DNA of 64,000 nt, from positions 248,001-312,000 of the forward strand of contig SCMY01000002.1 in assembly GCA_005502805.1 (NCBI GenBank), in the 5' to 3' direction. Origin of the DNA: Rhizobiales bacterium 2SD. GTDB lineage: Bacteria; Pseudomonadota; Alphaproteobacteria; Rhizobiales; Beijerinckiaceae. Positions 48,207 to 56,679 of this stretch are shown in pieces (positions within the stretch are counted from its first letter, which is position 1; each line of letters begins with the position of its first letter). Under the pieces are notes generated by a model. The model saw nothing but the letters and a program-made list of their open reading frames with translations, ran no database searches and was not told the origin of the DNA. Position numbers and translations under genes: made by a program.

Positions 48207-48770
48207 CTAGCGCCGCCGCGCTTCCAGCGGCAGCGAATCGAACAGCGACGGCTCGGCGCTGGTGCGCGCCTTCTCGATCGTCAGAATCCGCAGCTTGGTC
48301 TCGACGCCGCCATCGGCAGAGAAGCCACCGGTCTTGCCACCCGCGGCAAGCACGCGGTGGCAAGGCACGATGATCGGGATCGGATTCTGGCCGAGCGCGA
48401 CGCCGACGGCGCGCGCCGCGCCGGGCTCGCCGATCCGGGCCGCGACCTCGCCATAGGTCAAGGTCTCGCCGGGCGGAATCGCCAATGCCACGGCATAGAC
48501 GCGCCGGTTGAACTCCGGCGTGGCCGAGAGATCGATCGGCAGATGCGCGAGGTCACGCTGCTCGCCGGCAAGCAGGGCGACGACATCGGCGATCGCCTGC
48601 TGCACGAAGGCCGGCGGCGCGGCCTCGACGCTGTCCGGAAAGCGCCGGGCCAGGCGACGCCGGGCCGCCTCCTCGTCTCGCTCGGGCAATTGCGCCGCGA
48701 CGATGCGCTCGCCTTGCCAGACCAGGGCGCAGGAACCGATCGCGGTGGTGAAGAGACAGAAGCTTGTCAT
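48207..48770 (-). CDS. ogt: Methylated-DNA-protein cysteine methyltransferase
   Basis: 187 residues from ATG 48770. Repairs O6-alkylguanine by transferring the alkyl group to its own Cys137 in IPIIVPCHRVL. The DNA-binding helix-turn-helix region includes TLTYGEVAARIGEPGAARAV. The length fits a stand-alone Ogt without the Ada regulatory domain. ATG 48821 would extend it into a weakly coding region. Confidence 0.93.
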   Translation of the reverse strand: MTSFCLFTTAIGSCALVWQGERIVAAQLPERDEEAARRRLARRFPDSVEAAPPAFVQQAIADVVALLAGEQRDLAHLPIDLSATPEFNRRVYAVALAIPPGETLTYGEVAARIGEPGAARAVGVALGQNPIPIIVPCHRVLAAGGKTGGFSADGGVETKLRILTIEKARTSAEPSLFDSLPLEARRR

Positions 48771-48832
48771 GCCTTGCACGCTAGCGCAGCTGCGCGCGGC
48801 AGGGCACCCGGTTCCTGCCACGCGATGTCAGC

Positions 48833-48872
48833 GGTCGCCCCGGGCGAAGCGGAGCGTAGACCCGGGGCGACC
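48833..48872. repeat. Intergenic inverted repeat
   Basis: Perfect 12-base arms GGTCGCCCCGGG and CCCGGGGCGACC flank a CGAAGCGGAGCGTAGA centre. A GGGCGAAGCGGAG core also occurs at about 63096, suggesting a dispersed element. It lies between the starts/ends of ogt and msrP and may help terminate msrP. Confidence 0.65.
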
Positions 48873-48899
48873 CTGATCGAGACCCGGAAAGGCCACGGC

Positions 48900-49859
48900 T
48901 CAAGCCCAGAGCCGCTCCTTCTCCAACCCCTTGTAGAGGTCGGCCACCTGCTCGGCGTAGCCGTTGAACAGCAGCGTCGGCTTGCGGTCGCGCGAGCCCA
49001 GCACCTGCTCGCTCGCCTGGCTCCAGCGCGGGTGCGAGACCTCCGGATTCACATTGGCCCAGAAACCGTATTCGGAAGCTTGCAACCCCTCCCAGAAGGT
49101 CTTCGGCCGCTCGGCGACGAAGCTGATCTTGCTGATCGATTTGACCGATTTGAAGCCGTATTTCCACGGCGTGATCAGGCGTAGCGGCGCGCCGTGCTGG
49201 GTCGGGATCGGCTTGCCGTAGATGCCGGTCACCATCAGCGTCATGTCATGCGTCGCCTCGGCGATGGTCAGCCCTTCCGTATAGGGCCAGGGATACCAGC
49301 GCTGCGACTGCCCAGGCGCCATCTTCGGATTCAGGAAGGTCTGCATCTGGACGTATTTCGCGCCCGACAGCGGCTTGGCCAATTCGACCAGCTGCTTCAG
49401 CGTGAAGCCGGTCCACGGCACCGCCATCGACCAGGCCTCGACGCAGCGGAAGCGATAGAGCCGCTCCTCCAGCCTGACTTTCCGAATGAGGTCGTCGAAG
49501 CCGATCTCGAACGGCTTCTCGACCAGCCCGTCGATCGCGATCGTCCAGGGCCGCGTGACCAGCCGCTTCGATGCGGCGGCCACTTCCTTGGATGTGCCGA
49601 ACTCGTAGAAGTTATTGTAGTTCGCCGCCAGCTCCTCGTCGGTCACCGGCCGGTCGAGGGTGTAGGCCTCGTTGCGCTTGGCCGGGTAGAGATCGAGTGT
49701 CGGATCGGCCCCCTGCGCGCTGGCGGCCTGCGGCAAGGCGGCCGCCCCGGCGATCGCACCGGCGCTGCCGGCGAGCCACTGCCGGCGATTGAGAAAAACG
49801 GCTTCCGGTGTCGCCTGGCTTTCGGGCATCTCCCAGCCGGCGCGACGCTTGATCAACAT
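48900..49859 (-). CDS. msrP: Protein-methionine-sulfoxide reductase catalytic subunit MsrP
   Basis: 319 residues, periplasmic molybdopterin enzyme that repairs oxidised methionine in exported proteins. The N-terminus has a Tat motif NRRQWLAGSAGAIAGAAALP (residues 24-43). The molybdenum-binding Cys is in RFRCVEAWSMAVPW. Other conserved segments are YPWPYTEGL and PWKYGFKSVKSI. The membrane partner MsrQ is not adjacent. Start at ATG 49859; ATG 49868 is an alternative. Confidence 0.95.
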   Translation of the reverse strand: MLIKRRAGWEMPESQATPEAVFLNRRQWLAGSAGAIAGAAALPQAASAQGADPTLDLYPAKRNEAYTLDRPVTDEELAANYNNFYEFGTSKEVAAASKRLVTRPWTIAIDGLVEKPFEIGFDDLIRKVRLEERLYRFRCVEAWSMAVPWTGFTLKQLVELAKPLSGAKYVQMQTFLNPKMAPGQSQRWYPWPYTEGLTIAEATHDMTLMVTGIYGKPIPTQHGAPLRLITPWKYGFKSVKSISKISFVAERPKTFWEGLQASEYGFWANVNPEVSHPRWSQASEQVLGSRDRKPTLLFNGYAEQVADLYKGLEKERLWA

Positions 49860-49976
49860 GACGGACATACTCCGTTGCAACGGAGCAAGTTTAGTCGATC
49901 CGGCGCCGGCCCACCAAGTCACGAGCGGGAGAGCAGCTCCCCCGCCCGCCCGCAGGCAATGGTGGATCGGCCATGG

Positions 49977-50519
49977 TCAACCCGGCAGGTCGGCGAAACG
50001 CTTGGCGTAGTCCGTCTCGAGATCCCCGATGCGCGACCAGAAGCCGCGCGCCGGGTCGCCTGCGAGCTTGTCCTCGAGGAGGCCGAGATGGGCGTGCCAG
50101 CCGCTGGAGACGCTGGCCATTTCCGTCTTGTCGGCGAGCTTGCGATGCGTCAGCACCAGCCTGACCTTGTCACCCTCCGCTGTGAGCTCGAAGGTGACCT
50201 CGGAGCTGGCGTCACCCTCGCCCGGCCATGTCATCGCCAGGGCATGCGTCGGCTCGTAGCGCGTGACGGTCCCTTTCGAAGGCCAGCCATTGTCGTTCAT
50301 CTCGCGATAGCGCTCCGGCGGTCGCTCGCTGGTGATCTCGGAGTGCTTGAACAACAGGTCCGCCGCGCCGCCGACGCGCGGCTCGATCCGGCCCGAGGCC
50401 AGCCAGGTGCCGCGTTTGTCGGACTCGGTGAGATAGGACCAGACCCGCTCGATCGGGCCGGGCAGAAGCCGCTCGAAGCGGACAGCGCCGCTCTCCAGAA
50501 CCTCGCCATATTCCTTCAT
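49977..50519 (-). CDS. AHSA1/SRPBCC family protein
   Basis: 180 residues. START-like fold with AVRFERLLPGPIERVWSYLT, then PPERYREMNDNGWPSKGTVT and SSGWHAHLGLLEDKLAG. The ligand is unknown. GAGGAGAG precedes the ATG. It lies 11 bases after the ArsR gene at 50531-50839, so the two are an operon, the same gene order as the ArsR-AHSA1 pair at 22876-23735, although the AHSA1 sequences are only distantly alike. Confidence 0.9.
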   Translation of the reverse strand: MKEYGEVLESGAVRFERLLPGPIERVWSYLTESDKRGTWLASGRIEPRVGGAADLLFKHSEITSERPPERYREMNDNGWPSKGTVTRYEPTHALAMTWPGEGDASSEVTFELTAEGDKVRLVLTHRKLADKTEMASVSSGWHAHLGLLEDKLAGDPARGFWSRIGDLETDYAKRFADLPG

Positions 50520-50530
50520 CGCTACTCTCC

Positions 50531-50839
50531 TCAATCGTCTTCGGGCTGTGCGAGCTCTCGTTCCAGGCGGTCGAGCCCGGCGTTCCAGAAGCTGCGCACC
50601 TGTTGGACCCAGGCTTCGAACGCCTCGAGTCCGGTGGGATCGAGCCGGTAGATCCGGCGCTGGCCGTCGACCTCGACGCTCACCAGCCCCGCCTCCTTCA
50701 GCACCTTGAGATGCTGCGAGATCGCTGGCGCGCTCATCCCGAACTGCGCCGTGATCTCTCCCGCCGCCATGGCGCGCTGTCCCAGCATCTCGACGATGCG
50801 GCGGCGGGTCGGGTCGGCAAGGGCGGTGAAACGATCCAT
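50531..50839 (-). CDS. ArsR family transcriptional regulator
   Basis: 102 residues. Winged helix FTALADPTRRRIVEMLGQ, then GMSAPAISQHLKVLKEAGLV and VDGQRRIYRLDP. It has no cysteines for metal sensing. It is co-transcribed with the AHSA1 protein. The AT-rich stretch 50840-50880 upstream, with TTTATTTAGCAATTCACTTAA, probably holds its promoter and operator. Confidence 0.92.
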   Translation of the reverse strand: MDRFTALADPTRRRIVEMLGQRAMAAGEITAQFGMSAPAISQHLKVLKEAGLVSVEVDGQRRIYRLDPTGLEAFEAWVQQVRSFWNAGLDRLERELAQPEDD

Positions 50840-50985
50840 GTTCTTTATTTAGCAATTCACTTAATTAAGTCAATACGAAAATTATAGACCACCGGATGCG
50901 CACCCTCCCCCTTGCGTGCGGCAGGCTTGCCCTTACGGGCACGGCAGGTATTGAGGGGCGCCCTTCCCGCCTCTCGCGCCAGATC

Positions 50986-51894
50986 ATGCCCTCCCGAAAC
51001 GCTCCCCTCATCGGCATCCTGATGATGCTGCTCGGCATCCTCCTGTTCTCGCTCAACGACGTGATGGGGAAATGGCTGGTCGCGACCTATACGGTCGGCC
51101 AGATCCTGCTCCTGCGCTCCGGCGCCGCGCTCGTCGCGATCATCCCTTTCGTGGTGAAACAAGGCCTTGCCCGCACCTTGCGGCCGGAGCGGCCGGGCTT
51201 GCAGCTGCTGCGCGTCACACTCGGTTCCTGCGAAGTCGCACTGTTCTACTGGGCGGTGTCCTATCTGCCGCTCGCCGACACGATGACGCTCTGGCTGGCC
51301 GCGCCGGTCTGGGCGGTGGTGCTGGCGGCGCTGCTGCTCGGCGAGCGCGTCGATGCCGGGCGCTGGCTCGCCGTGGTCGCCGGCTTCGTCGGCGTTGCGA
51401 TTGCGCTCAACCCATCAGGGCAGAGCCTGTCCATGCCGGCGATCATCGCGCTCGTCGGCAGCTTCTCCTTTGCCGCGATGATGATCACCGGCCGGCAACT
51501 GCGGGGCACGCCCGACGTGACGCTGGTCTTCTGGCAGACGCTCGGCGCACTGGTGATGGGCCTTGTGCTCCTGCCCTTCGGCTGGGTGACGCCGAGCCTC
51601 ACCGACACCGCCTTGCTCAGTCTTCTGGGCATCGTCGCCATGGTCGCGCATCTCAGCGTGACACGCTCGCTCAAGCTGGCCGAGGCCTCGGTCGTGGTAC
51701 CCTACCAGTACACGCTCATCGTCTGGGCGCTCGTCTTCGGCTGGTTCGTCTTCGGCGACTGGCCGAGTCCCGCCATGCTGTTCGGCTCCGCCCTGATCAT
51801 CGCCGCCGGGCTCGCTTTGCTCGTGCTCGAAAGGCGCGCTGGCAATGCGGCCTCTGAGACCACCAAGGAGCGTGTTATCGTCGAGCAGAACTGA
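50986..51894 (+). CDS. EamA family transporter (DMT superfamily)
   Basis: 302 residues from ATG 50986 (MPSRNAPLIGILMMLLGILL). Ten predicted helices with two EamA repeats (LFSLNDVMGKWLVATYTVGQ, then a second at about 155-290). Likely metabolite export; substrate unknown. A longer frame to 50896 begins with a segment that looks non-coding. The next small membrane gene starts 12 bases after its stop. Confidence 0.9.
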   Translation: MPSRNAPLIGILMMLLGILLFSLNDVMGKWLVATYTVGQILLLRSGAALVAIIPFVVKQGLARTLRPERPGLQLLRVTLGSCEVALFYWAVSYLPLADTMTLWLAAPVWAVVLAALLLGERVDAGRWLAVVAGFVGVAIALNPSGQSLSMPAIIALVGSFSFAAMMITGRQLRGTPDVTLVFWQTLGALVMGLVLLPFGWVTPSLTDTALLSLLGIVAMVAHLSVTRSLKLAEASVVVPYQYTLIVWALVFGWFVFGDWPSPAMLFGSALIIAAGLALLVLERRAGNAASETTKERVIVEQN

Positions 51895-51906
51895 CCTGGA
51901 GGGGCG

Positions 51907-52458
51907 ATGGCCGAGGCTGCGAAACCGCCGGATTTCTGGGCCTGGCTCGGCGCCGCGATCTCTCTCGTCCTCGGTCTCTGGCTGCTCATCGCCGGCTGGC
52001 GCACCTTGCCGCTGGCGCGCGGCGATCTCCAGGTCGCCGACCATGTCGGGCCGATGAGCTACAGCACGCCGCTGATGCGCGTCAGCTCGGGACGCCGCGG
52101 AACGGCGACCTATCGCACGCAGGATTTGTGGCTCGTCGTGCTCAGCAACGACCCGCGGATCAACTACCAGCAGCTCTATCGGCCCGCCCGCGGCCTCTGG
52201 GTCGATGGCATCGACCGGCTCGACCATGACCAGCAGGTCCGCTTCCTCGTCGATCCGGGCCACCGGCTCGTCTATGAGGCGACCTCGCGCGGCAAGACCT
52301 TCCTCGCCTATGACGACACCGCCGAGACGCTGACCAGCGGCGCCCGTCGCGCCATGCTGTTCGGCTTCGCCCTGCTCGGCAGCGTCGCCTGGCATCTCTG
52401 GCCGCTGGCGCTGCGCTACTGGCGCGAGCGGCAAGGCGTCGACCAGGCCACGTCCTGA
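51907..52458 (+). CDS. Membrane-anchored hypothetical protein with two helices
   Basis: 183 residues. A first membrane helix is at about 12-31 and a second near 145-165, enclosing an extracytoplasmic-type domain of about 110 residues (VGPMSYSTPLMRVSSGRRGT, then LWLVVLSNDPRINYQQLYRP). It resembles small DUF3592-like proteins in layout, but I do not assign a family. AGGGG precedes the ATG. It is 12 bases after the EamA gene and probably co-transcribed. Confidence 0.75.
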   Translation: MAEAAKPPDFWAWLGAAISLVLGLWLLIAGWRTLPLARGDLQVADHVGPMSYSTPLMRVSSGRRGTATYRTQDLWLVVLSNDPRINYQQLYRPARGLWVDGIDRLDHDQQVRFLVDPGHRLVYEATSRGKTFLAYDDTAETLTSGARRAMLFGFALLGSVAWHLWPLALRYWRERQGVDQATS

Positions 52459-52520
52459 TCCCGCTGGCCGCCGGGGTGTTCTGCGCCGGCGTCGGGGCTC
52501 CGGGGCTGGCGCCGCAGCGC

Positions 52521-52568
52521 CGGGCGGGCGACAAAAAGCAGGCCCGCCCGAACGAGTGAGCGGGCGGG
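52521..52568 (+). promoter_or_regulatory. Three alternating GC segments before the alcohol dehydrogenase start
   Basis: CGGGCGGGC (52521-52529), GCCCGCCCG (52542-52550) and CGGGCGGG (52561-52568). The middle segment can pair with either neighbour. The third segment abuts the GGGAGG ribosome binding site (ATG 52577), so the second hairpin could hide it. A switch is only inferred. Confidence 0.4.
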
Positions 52569-52576
52569 AGGACTTC

Positions 52577-53710
52577 ATGGCGACGATCACCTATCTGACC
52601 ACCGTCCAGTTCGGCTTCGGCGAGCTCAAGACACTCGCTCCCGGCCTGGCCGACCTGAAGATCGCGCGCCCGCTGATCGTTGCCGACCGGGGCCTGGCCG
52701 CGACCGGCCTGATCGACCGGCTGCGCGCCGCCTCGCCTCTGCTCGGCAACGCCCCGCTCTTCGTCGACACGCCGACCAACCCGACCGAGGAAGCGGTCGA
52801 AGCCGCGGTGGCGCTCTATCGTGAGCATGATTGCGACGGGCTTGTCGCCATCGGCGGCGGCTCGCCGATCGACCTTGCCAAGGGCGTCGCCCTGCTCGCC
52901 AGCCATGACGGGCCGCTCGAAGCCTATGCCGCGATCCTCGGCGGCATCCCGAAGGTGACGAGCAAGGTCGCACCGGTGATCGCCGTCCCGACCACCGCCG
53001 GCACCGGCAGCGAAGTCGGCCGCGCCGCTCTGATCACCCTGAAGGACGGCCGCAAGCTCGGCTTCATCTCGCCATACCTGATCCCGAAGCTCGCCATCTG
53101 CGATCCCGAGCTGACGCTCGGCCTGCCGGGCTGGCTCACCGCCGCGACCGGCATGGACGCGCTCACTCATTGCATCGAGACCTATCTGAGCCCACGCGAG
53201 AACCCGCCGGCCGAGGCGATCGCGCTCGACGGACTGAGGCGCGCCGCCTTCCACATCGAGCGCGCCACCGTCGACGGCTCCGACCGCGAGGCTCGTAAGG
53301 AGATGCTGATGGCGGCCCTGCAGGGCGGGCTGACCTTCCAGAAGGGCCTCGGCGCCGTCCATGCACTCTCTCATCCGCTCGGCGGCCTGAAGCAGGTCTC
53401 GCTGCATCACGGCACGCTCAACGCCGTGCTGCTGCCGGCGGTGCTGCGCTTCAACGAGCCGGCGGCACCAGCCAAATACGCGGAAATCCGCCGCGTGCTC
53501 GGCCTATCCGGCGATGCCGACCTCGCCGCCTGGGTGGCTGGGCTGACGCAGCGCCTCGGCCTGCCGGCTTCGTTGTCGCAGATGGGCGTTCCGCGCGACG
53601 TCCTGCCCGCCATCGCCGAAGCGGCGACGCAGGACCATTCGAGTGCAACCAATCCACGGCAGGCGAGCGCGGCCGACTATCTGGCGATGCTGGAAGCCTC
53701 GTTCGGCTGA
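52577..53710 (+). CDS. Iron-containing alcohol dehydrogenase
   Basis: 377 residues from ATG 52577 (MATITYLTTVQFGFGELKTL). The group III alcohol dehydrogenase fold: cofactor motif AIGGGSPIDLAKG, VPTTAGTGSEVGRAALIT, and metal-binding residues in GMDALTHCIETYLSP and AVHALSHPLGG. Oxidises or reduces an alcohol/aldehyde with NAD(P); substrate unknown. The expected Asp and His metal ligands are visible. Confidence 0.93.
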   Translation: MATITYLTTVQFGFGELKTLAPGLADLKIARPLIVADRGLAATGLIDRLRAASPLLGNAPLFVDTPTNPTEEAVEAAVALYREHDCDGLVAIGGGSPIDLAKGVALLASHDGPLEAYAAILGGIPKVTSKVAPVIAVPTTAGTGSEVGRAALITLKDGRKLGFISPYLIPKLAICDPELTLGLPGWLTAATGMDALTHCIETYLSPRENPPAEAIALDGLRRAAFHIERATVDGSDREARKEMLMAALQGGLTFQKGLGAVHALSHPLGGLKQVSLHHGTLNAVLLPAVLRFNEPAAPAKYAEIRRVLGLSGDADLAAWVAGLTQRLGLPASLSQMGVPRDVLPAIAEAATQDHSSATNPRQASAADYLAMLEASFG

Positions 53711-53836
53711 GGCGGCCGGATCGAAAAGCCACAGGCACCGCCTGACCAGTCGGAATAGCGCCCCGGTGCCTTGACCCCGATCAGCCTCGCCGCCATCGTG
53801 CCGGCGACGGATCCACTTTCCCTGTACGAGGCTCTC

Positions 53837-54295
53837 ATGCGCCGCGTTTCGCTGCTTTCCGCTCTCGTCGCCGCGCTCTGTTTCGCCGGCGCCTCCGCCC
53901 AAGCGGCCGGCGGTCGCTACGTCCATCCCGCCGACCGGGCGGAAGAGCGGATCATTCCGATGTATGGCAATCTGCCGGCCTGCGAGGATCCTGCCGTCCT
54001 CGGCGAGATCACCAGCTGGTTCAACTCCCGCGAGTCCAAATTCTGGGGCCCGCTGCAGGCGATCAGCTTCGACCGGGTCCGCCCCATCGCCTGGCGCCCC
54101 TGGGGCGAAGATTTCGTCCCACGCCGCTTCTGCACTGCACGGCTTTTGACCAATGACGGCGTGCTGCGCCGGGTCGACTATTCGGTGCGCGAGAATCTCG
54201 GCCTGTTCGGCTGGACCTGGAACGTCAACTGGTGCGTAACCGGTCTCGACCGCCACCGCTCTTACGCGCCAGACTGCAAGATGGCTCGCCCCTGA
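53837..54295 (+). CDS. Exported hypothetical protein
   Basis: 152 residues from ATG 53837. Signal peptide VSLLSALVAALCFAGASAQA (cleavage near residue 24). The mature domain has conserved aromatic and Cys residues (LPACEDPAVLGEITSWFNSR, RRFCTARLLTNDG, NVNWCVTGLDR, APDCKMARP), suggesting two disulfides. Function unknown. It precedes an RNase T2 gene by 14 bases and is probably co-transcribed. Confidence 0.83.
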   Translation: MRRVSLLSALVAALCFAGASAQAAGGRYVHPADRAEERIIPMYGNLPACEDPAVLGEITSWFNSRESKFWGPLQAISFDRVRPIAWRPWGEDFVPRRFCTARLLTNDGVLRRVDYSVRENLGLFGWTWNVNWCVTGLDRHRSYAPDCKMARP

Positions 54296-54309
54296 TTCAG
54301 GCGCGGGCC

Positions 54310-54969
54310 ATGCTGAAACGAATTGCCGCCGGTCTTCTGGCGATTGGCGCACTGGCCGGCACGGCCTTCGCGCAAGGCCGCTATGACCGTGGCGGCACTC
54401 CGGGCGACTTCGATTTTTACGTGCTCGCCTTGTCCTGGTCGCCCGGTTTCTGTGAGATCGAGGGCGACCGGCGCAATCGCGAGCAATGCGCCCCCGGCGC
54501 CAATCTCGGCTTCGTCGTGCACGGTCTCTGGCCGCAATATGAGCGCGGCTATCCCAGCGATTGCGGGCCCGGCCGCTCACCCTCGCGGATCGCAATGGAG
54601 CAGGCCGAAGGTCTGTTCCCATCGGACGGCCTTGCCCGCTACCAATGGCGCAAGCACGGCAGCTGCTCCGGCTCGAGCCCGGCCGACTACTTCGCCGATG
54701 TCCGCCGTGCCCGCGAGAAGATCAAGATTCCACCCGCTCTGCAGAAGGGCGAGAGCGAGCAGAACTGGACCGCGCTCGATCTCGAACGCGCTTTCGTCGA
54801 CGCCAATCCCGGCCTGCGCACCGACATGATGTCGGTCTCCTGCCGGCGCGGCGTGCTGGAAGAGGTGCGGATTTGCTTCAGCAAGGATCTGCGCGGCTTC
54901 CGCACCTGCCAGGAAGTCGATCGGTCAGGCTGCCGCGCCCGCGATTTCCGCGTCAACGCGATCCGTTGA
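54310..54969 (+). CDS. Ribonuclease T2 family protein
   Basis: 219 residues with a signal peptide (KRIAAGLLAIGALAGTAFAQ, cleavage near 22). Catalytic motifs CAS1 (FVVHGLWPQ, His71) and CAS2 (QWRKHGSCSG, His116) are both present, so it should be an active, exported endoribonuclease. Several Cys residues can form disulfides. Likely scavenges nucleotides outside the cytoplasm. rlmJ follows four bases later. Confidence 0.93.
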   Translation: MLKRIAAGLLAIGALAGTAFAQGRYDRGGTPGDFDFYVLALSWSPGFCEIEGDRRNREQCAPGANLGFVVHGLWPQYERGYPSDCGPGRSPSRIAMEQAEGLFPSDGLARYQWRKHGSCSGSSPADYFADVRRAREKIKIPPALQKGESEQNWTALDLERAFVDANPGLRTDMMSVSCRRGVLEEVRICFSKDLRGFRTCQEVDRSGCRARDFRVNAIR

Positions 54970-54973
54970 TCCG

Positions 54974-55825
54974 ATGAACTATCGCCATGGCTTCCATGCC
55001 GGCAACTTCGCCGATGTGCTCAAGCATGTCGTGCTGATGCGTGTCCTCACGCATCTCAACGCCAAGGACAAGCCCTGGCGCGTCATCGACACCCATGCCG
55101 GCGCCGGTCGTTACGATCTCGGTTCCGAGGAAGCGCTGAAGACGCATGAATGGCGGGACGGCGTCGCCCGGCTCGATCAGGCTCCGCTCGCACCGCCGGT
55201 GGAAGAGCTGCTCGCGCCCTGGCGCGACGCTCTGTCGACCGCGCGCAGCCGGCACGGCGCCGATGCCTATCCCGGCTCACCCTGGCTCTGCCGGCATGCT
55301 ATGCGCGCGGATGATCGGCTGATCGCCGCCGAGCTGCATGAGAACACCTATCGCAAGCTCGCACAGGCGCTGGGTCGCGACGAGCGTTGCAAGGCGCTGG
55401 AGATCGACGGCTGGACGGCGCTGCGGGCTAATGTGCCGCCCAAGGAACGCCGCGGCCTCGTGCTGATCGATCCTCCCTTCGAGGAGAAGGACGAGTTTGC
55501 GACGCTGGCAGCCGAATTCATCGCGGCGCACCGCAAATGGCCGACCGGCATCTATGCGCTCTGGTATCCGATCAAGGACGAGCGTGCCGTCGAGCGTCTG
55601 CTGGACACGATTCTGAATGCCGGCATTGGCCGCCTGCTCCGAATCGAGATCGATGTCGACCGGCCGGATGCCGCCGGCGGCCTGAGCGCGACGGGGATGC
55701 TTCTCGTCAATCCGCCCTGGCTGCTGGCGCAGGAGGCCGAGATTCTCCTGCCCGCTCTGTGCGAACGGCTCGCGCAGGGCCCGCGTCCGCGCTATCGCTG
55801 CGAGGCGATCCGCCCCGACGGCTGA
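54974..55825 (+). CDS. rlmJ: 23S rRNA (adenine2030-N6)-methyltransferase RlmJ
   Basis: 283 residues. Methylates A2030 of 23S rRNA. The start MNYRHGFHAGNFADVLKHVV and the SAM motif VIDTHAGAGRYDLGS are family hallmarks. The catalytic DPPFE motif appears in GLVLIDPPFEEKDEF. Length matches the family (about 280). It follows RNase T2 by four bases, so it is probably in the same operon. Confidence 0.95.
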   Translation: MNYRHGFHAGNFADVLKHVVLMRVLTHLNAKDKPWRVIDTHAGAGRYDLGSEEALKTHEWRDGVARLDQAPLAPPVEELLAPWRDALSTARSRHGADAYPGSPWLCRHAMRADDRLIAAELHENTYRKLAQALGRDERCKALEIDGWTALRANVPPKERRGLVLIDPPFEEKDEFATLAAEFIAAHRKWPTGIYALWYPIKDERAVERLLDTILNAGIGRLLRIEIDVDRPDAAGGLSATGMLLVNPPWLLAQEAEILLPALCERLAQGPRPRYRCEAIRPDG

Positions 55826-55852
55826 TCGTCCTGCCAGCCGAAAGGGTTTCCG

Positions 55853-56455
55853 ATGCTGATCCTGCGCTCTTCCCCGACCTCGCCTTTCGGCCGCAAGATC
55901 AAGATCGCCATAGCCGAGCTCGGCTTGGATGATCGCATCGAGGTCGTGCCGGCCGACACCAACGACCCCGCGGAAACGCTCCGGCGCCAGAATCCGCTCG
56001 GCAAGGTGCCGACCTTGGTGTTCGAGGACGGCTCGACGCTGTTCGATTCGCGAGTGATCGCCGAGTATCTCGACCATCTAGCCGGCGGCGGCATGCTCTT
56101 TCCCCCCGGAGAGGCACGCTTCGGTCAATTGCGGCTGCAAGCGCTCGCCGACGGCATCTGTGACGCAGGCCTGCTGCAGGTCTACGAAATCCGCCTGCGT
56201 GCGCCGGAACTGCGTAGCGCCGCCTGGGTCGAAAACCAGACCGGCAAGGTCGCGCGCGCCCTCGCCTCGCTCGAAGCAGCGCCGCCGGCTTATGATCGAC
56301 CGCGCATCGGCGAGATCGCCCTCGCCTGCGCGCTCGGCTATCTCGACCTGCGCTTCGATGGCGCCTGGCGAGCAAGCCATCCCGCGTTGGTCGCCTGGCT
56401 GGCTGCTTTCGCAGCGCGGGTGCCGGCTTTCGAGGCGACGCGCTTCAAGGGCTAG
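55853..56455 (+). CDS. Glutathione S-transferase family protein
   Basis: 200 residues. The N-terminal thioredoxin-like domain (ILRSSPTSPFGRKIKIAIAE, then NPLGKVPTLVFEDGSTLFDS) includes the Ser/cis-Pro glutathione site. The helical C-terminal domain follows from about 85. Likely detoxifies electrophiles or acts as a glutathione-dependent reductase. It lies 27 bases after rlmJ. Confidence 0.92.
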   Translation: MLILRSSPTSPFGRKIKIAIAELGLDDRIEVVPADTNDPAETLRRQNPLGKVPTLVFEDGSTLFDSRVIAEYLDHLAGGGMLFPPGEARFGQLRLQALADGICDAGLLQVYEIRLRAPELRSAAWVENQTGKVARALASLEAAPPAYDRPRIGEIALACALGYLDLRFDGAWRASHPALVAWLAAFAARVPAFEATRFKG

Positions 56456-56623
56456 CGGATTCTTCGATCGGCCGGTAGGGCCGCGGAAGCGCCGTCGCCC
56501 GAAGCGCAACGCTCACGCAATCCAGGCGCGGCAGAGTGCGTCGTCGCTGGGGCCGCCTCGCCGCGCCCGCGACGACGGACATCCGGAGCTCGACGCCTGA
56601 AATGAGGGTAGACCCTGCAGACA

Positions 56624-56654
56624 ACAAAAAACCCGGTGGCCGAGGCCACCGGGT
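56624..56654 (-). terminator. Rho-independent terminator of the porin gene
   Basis: An 11-base-pair stem (ACCCGGTGGCC/GGCCACCGGGT) with a two-base loop. On the minus strand it is followed by a T-run (complement of the A-run at 56626-56631). It ends the porin transcript 26 bases after its stop codon. Confidence 0.9.
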
Positions 56655-56679
56655 CCGTTCTGTCTCCGGGAGGAGAGGA

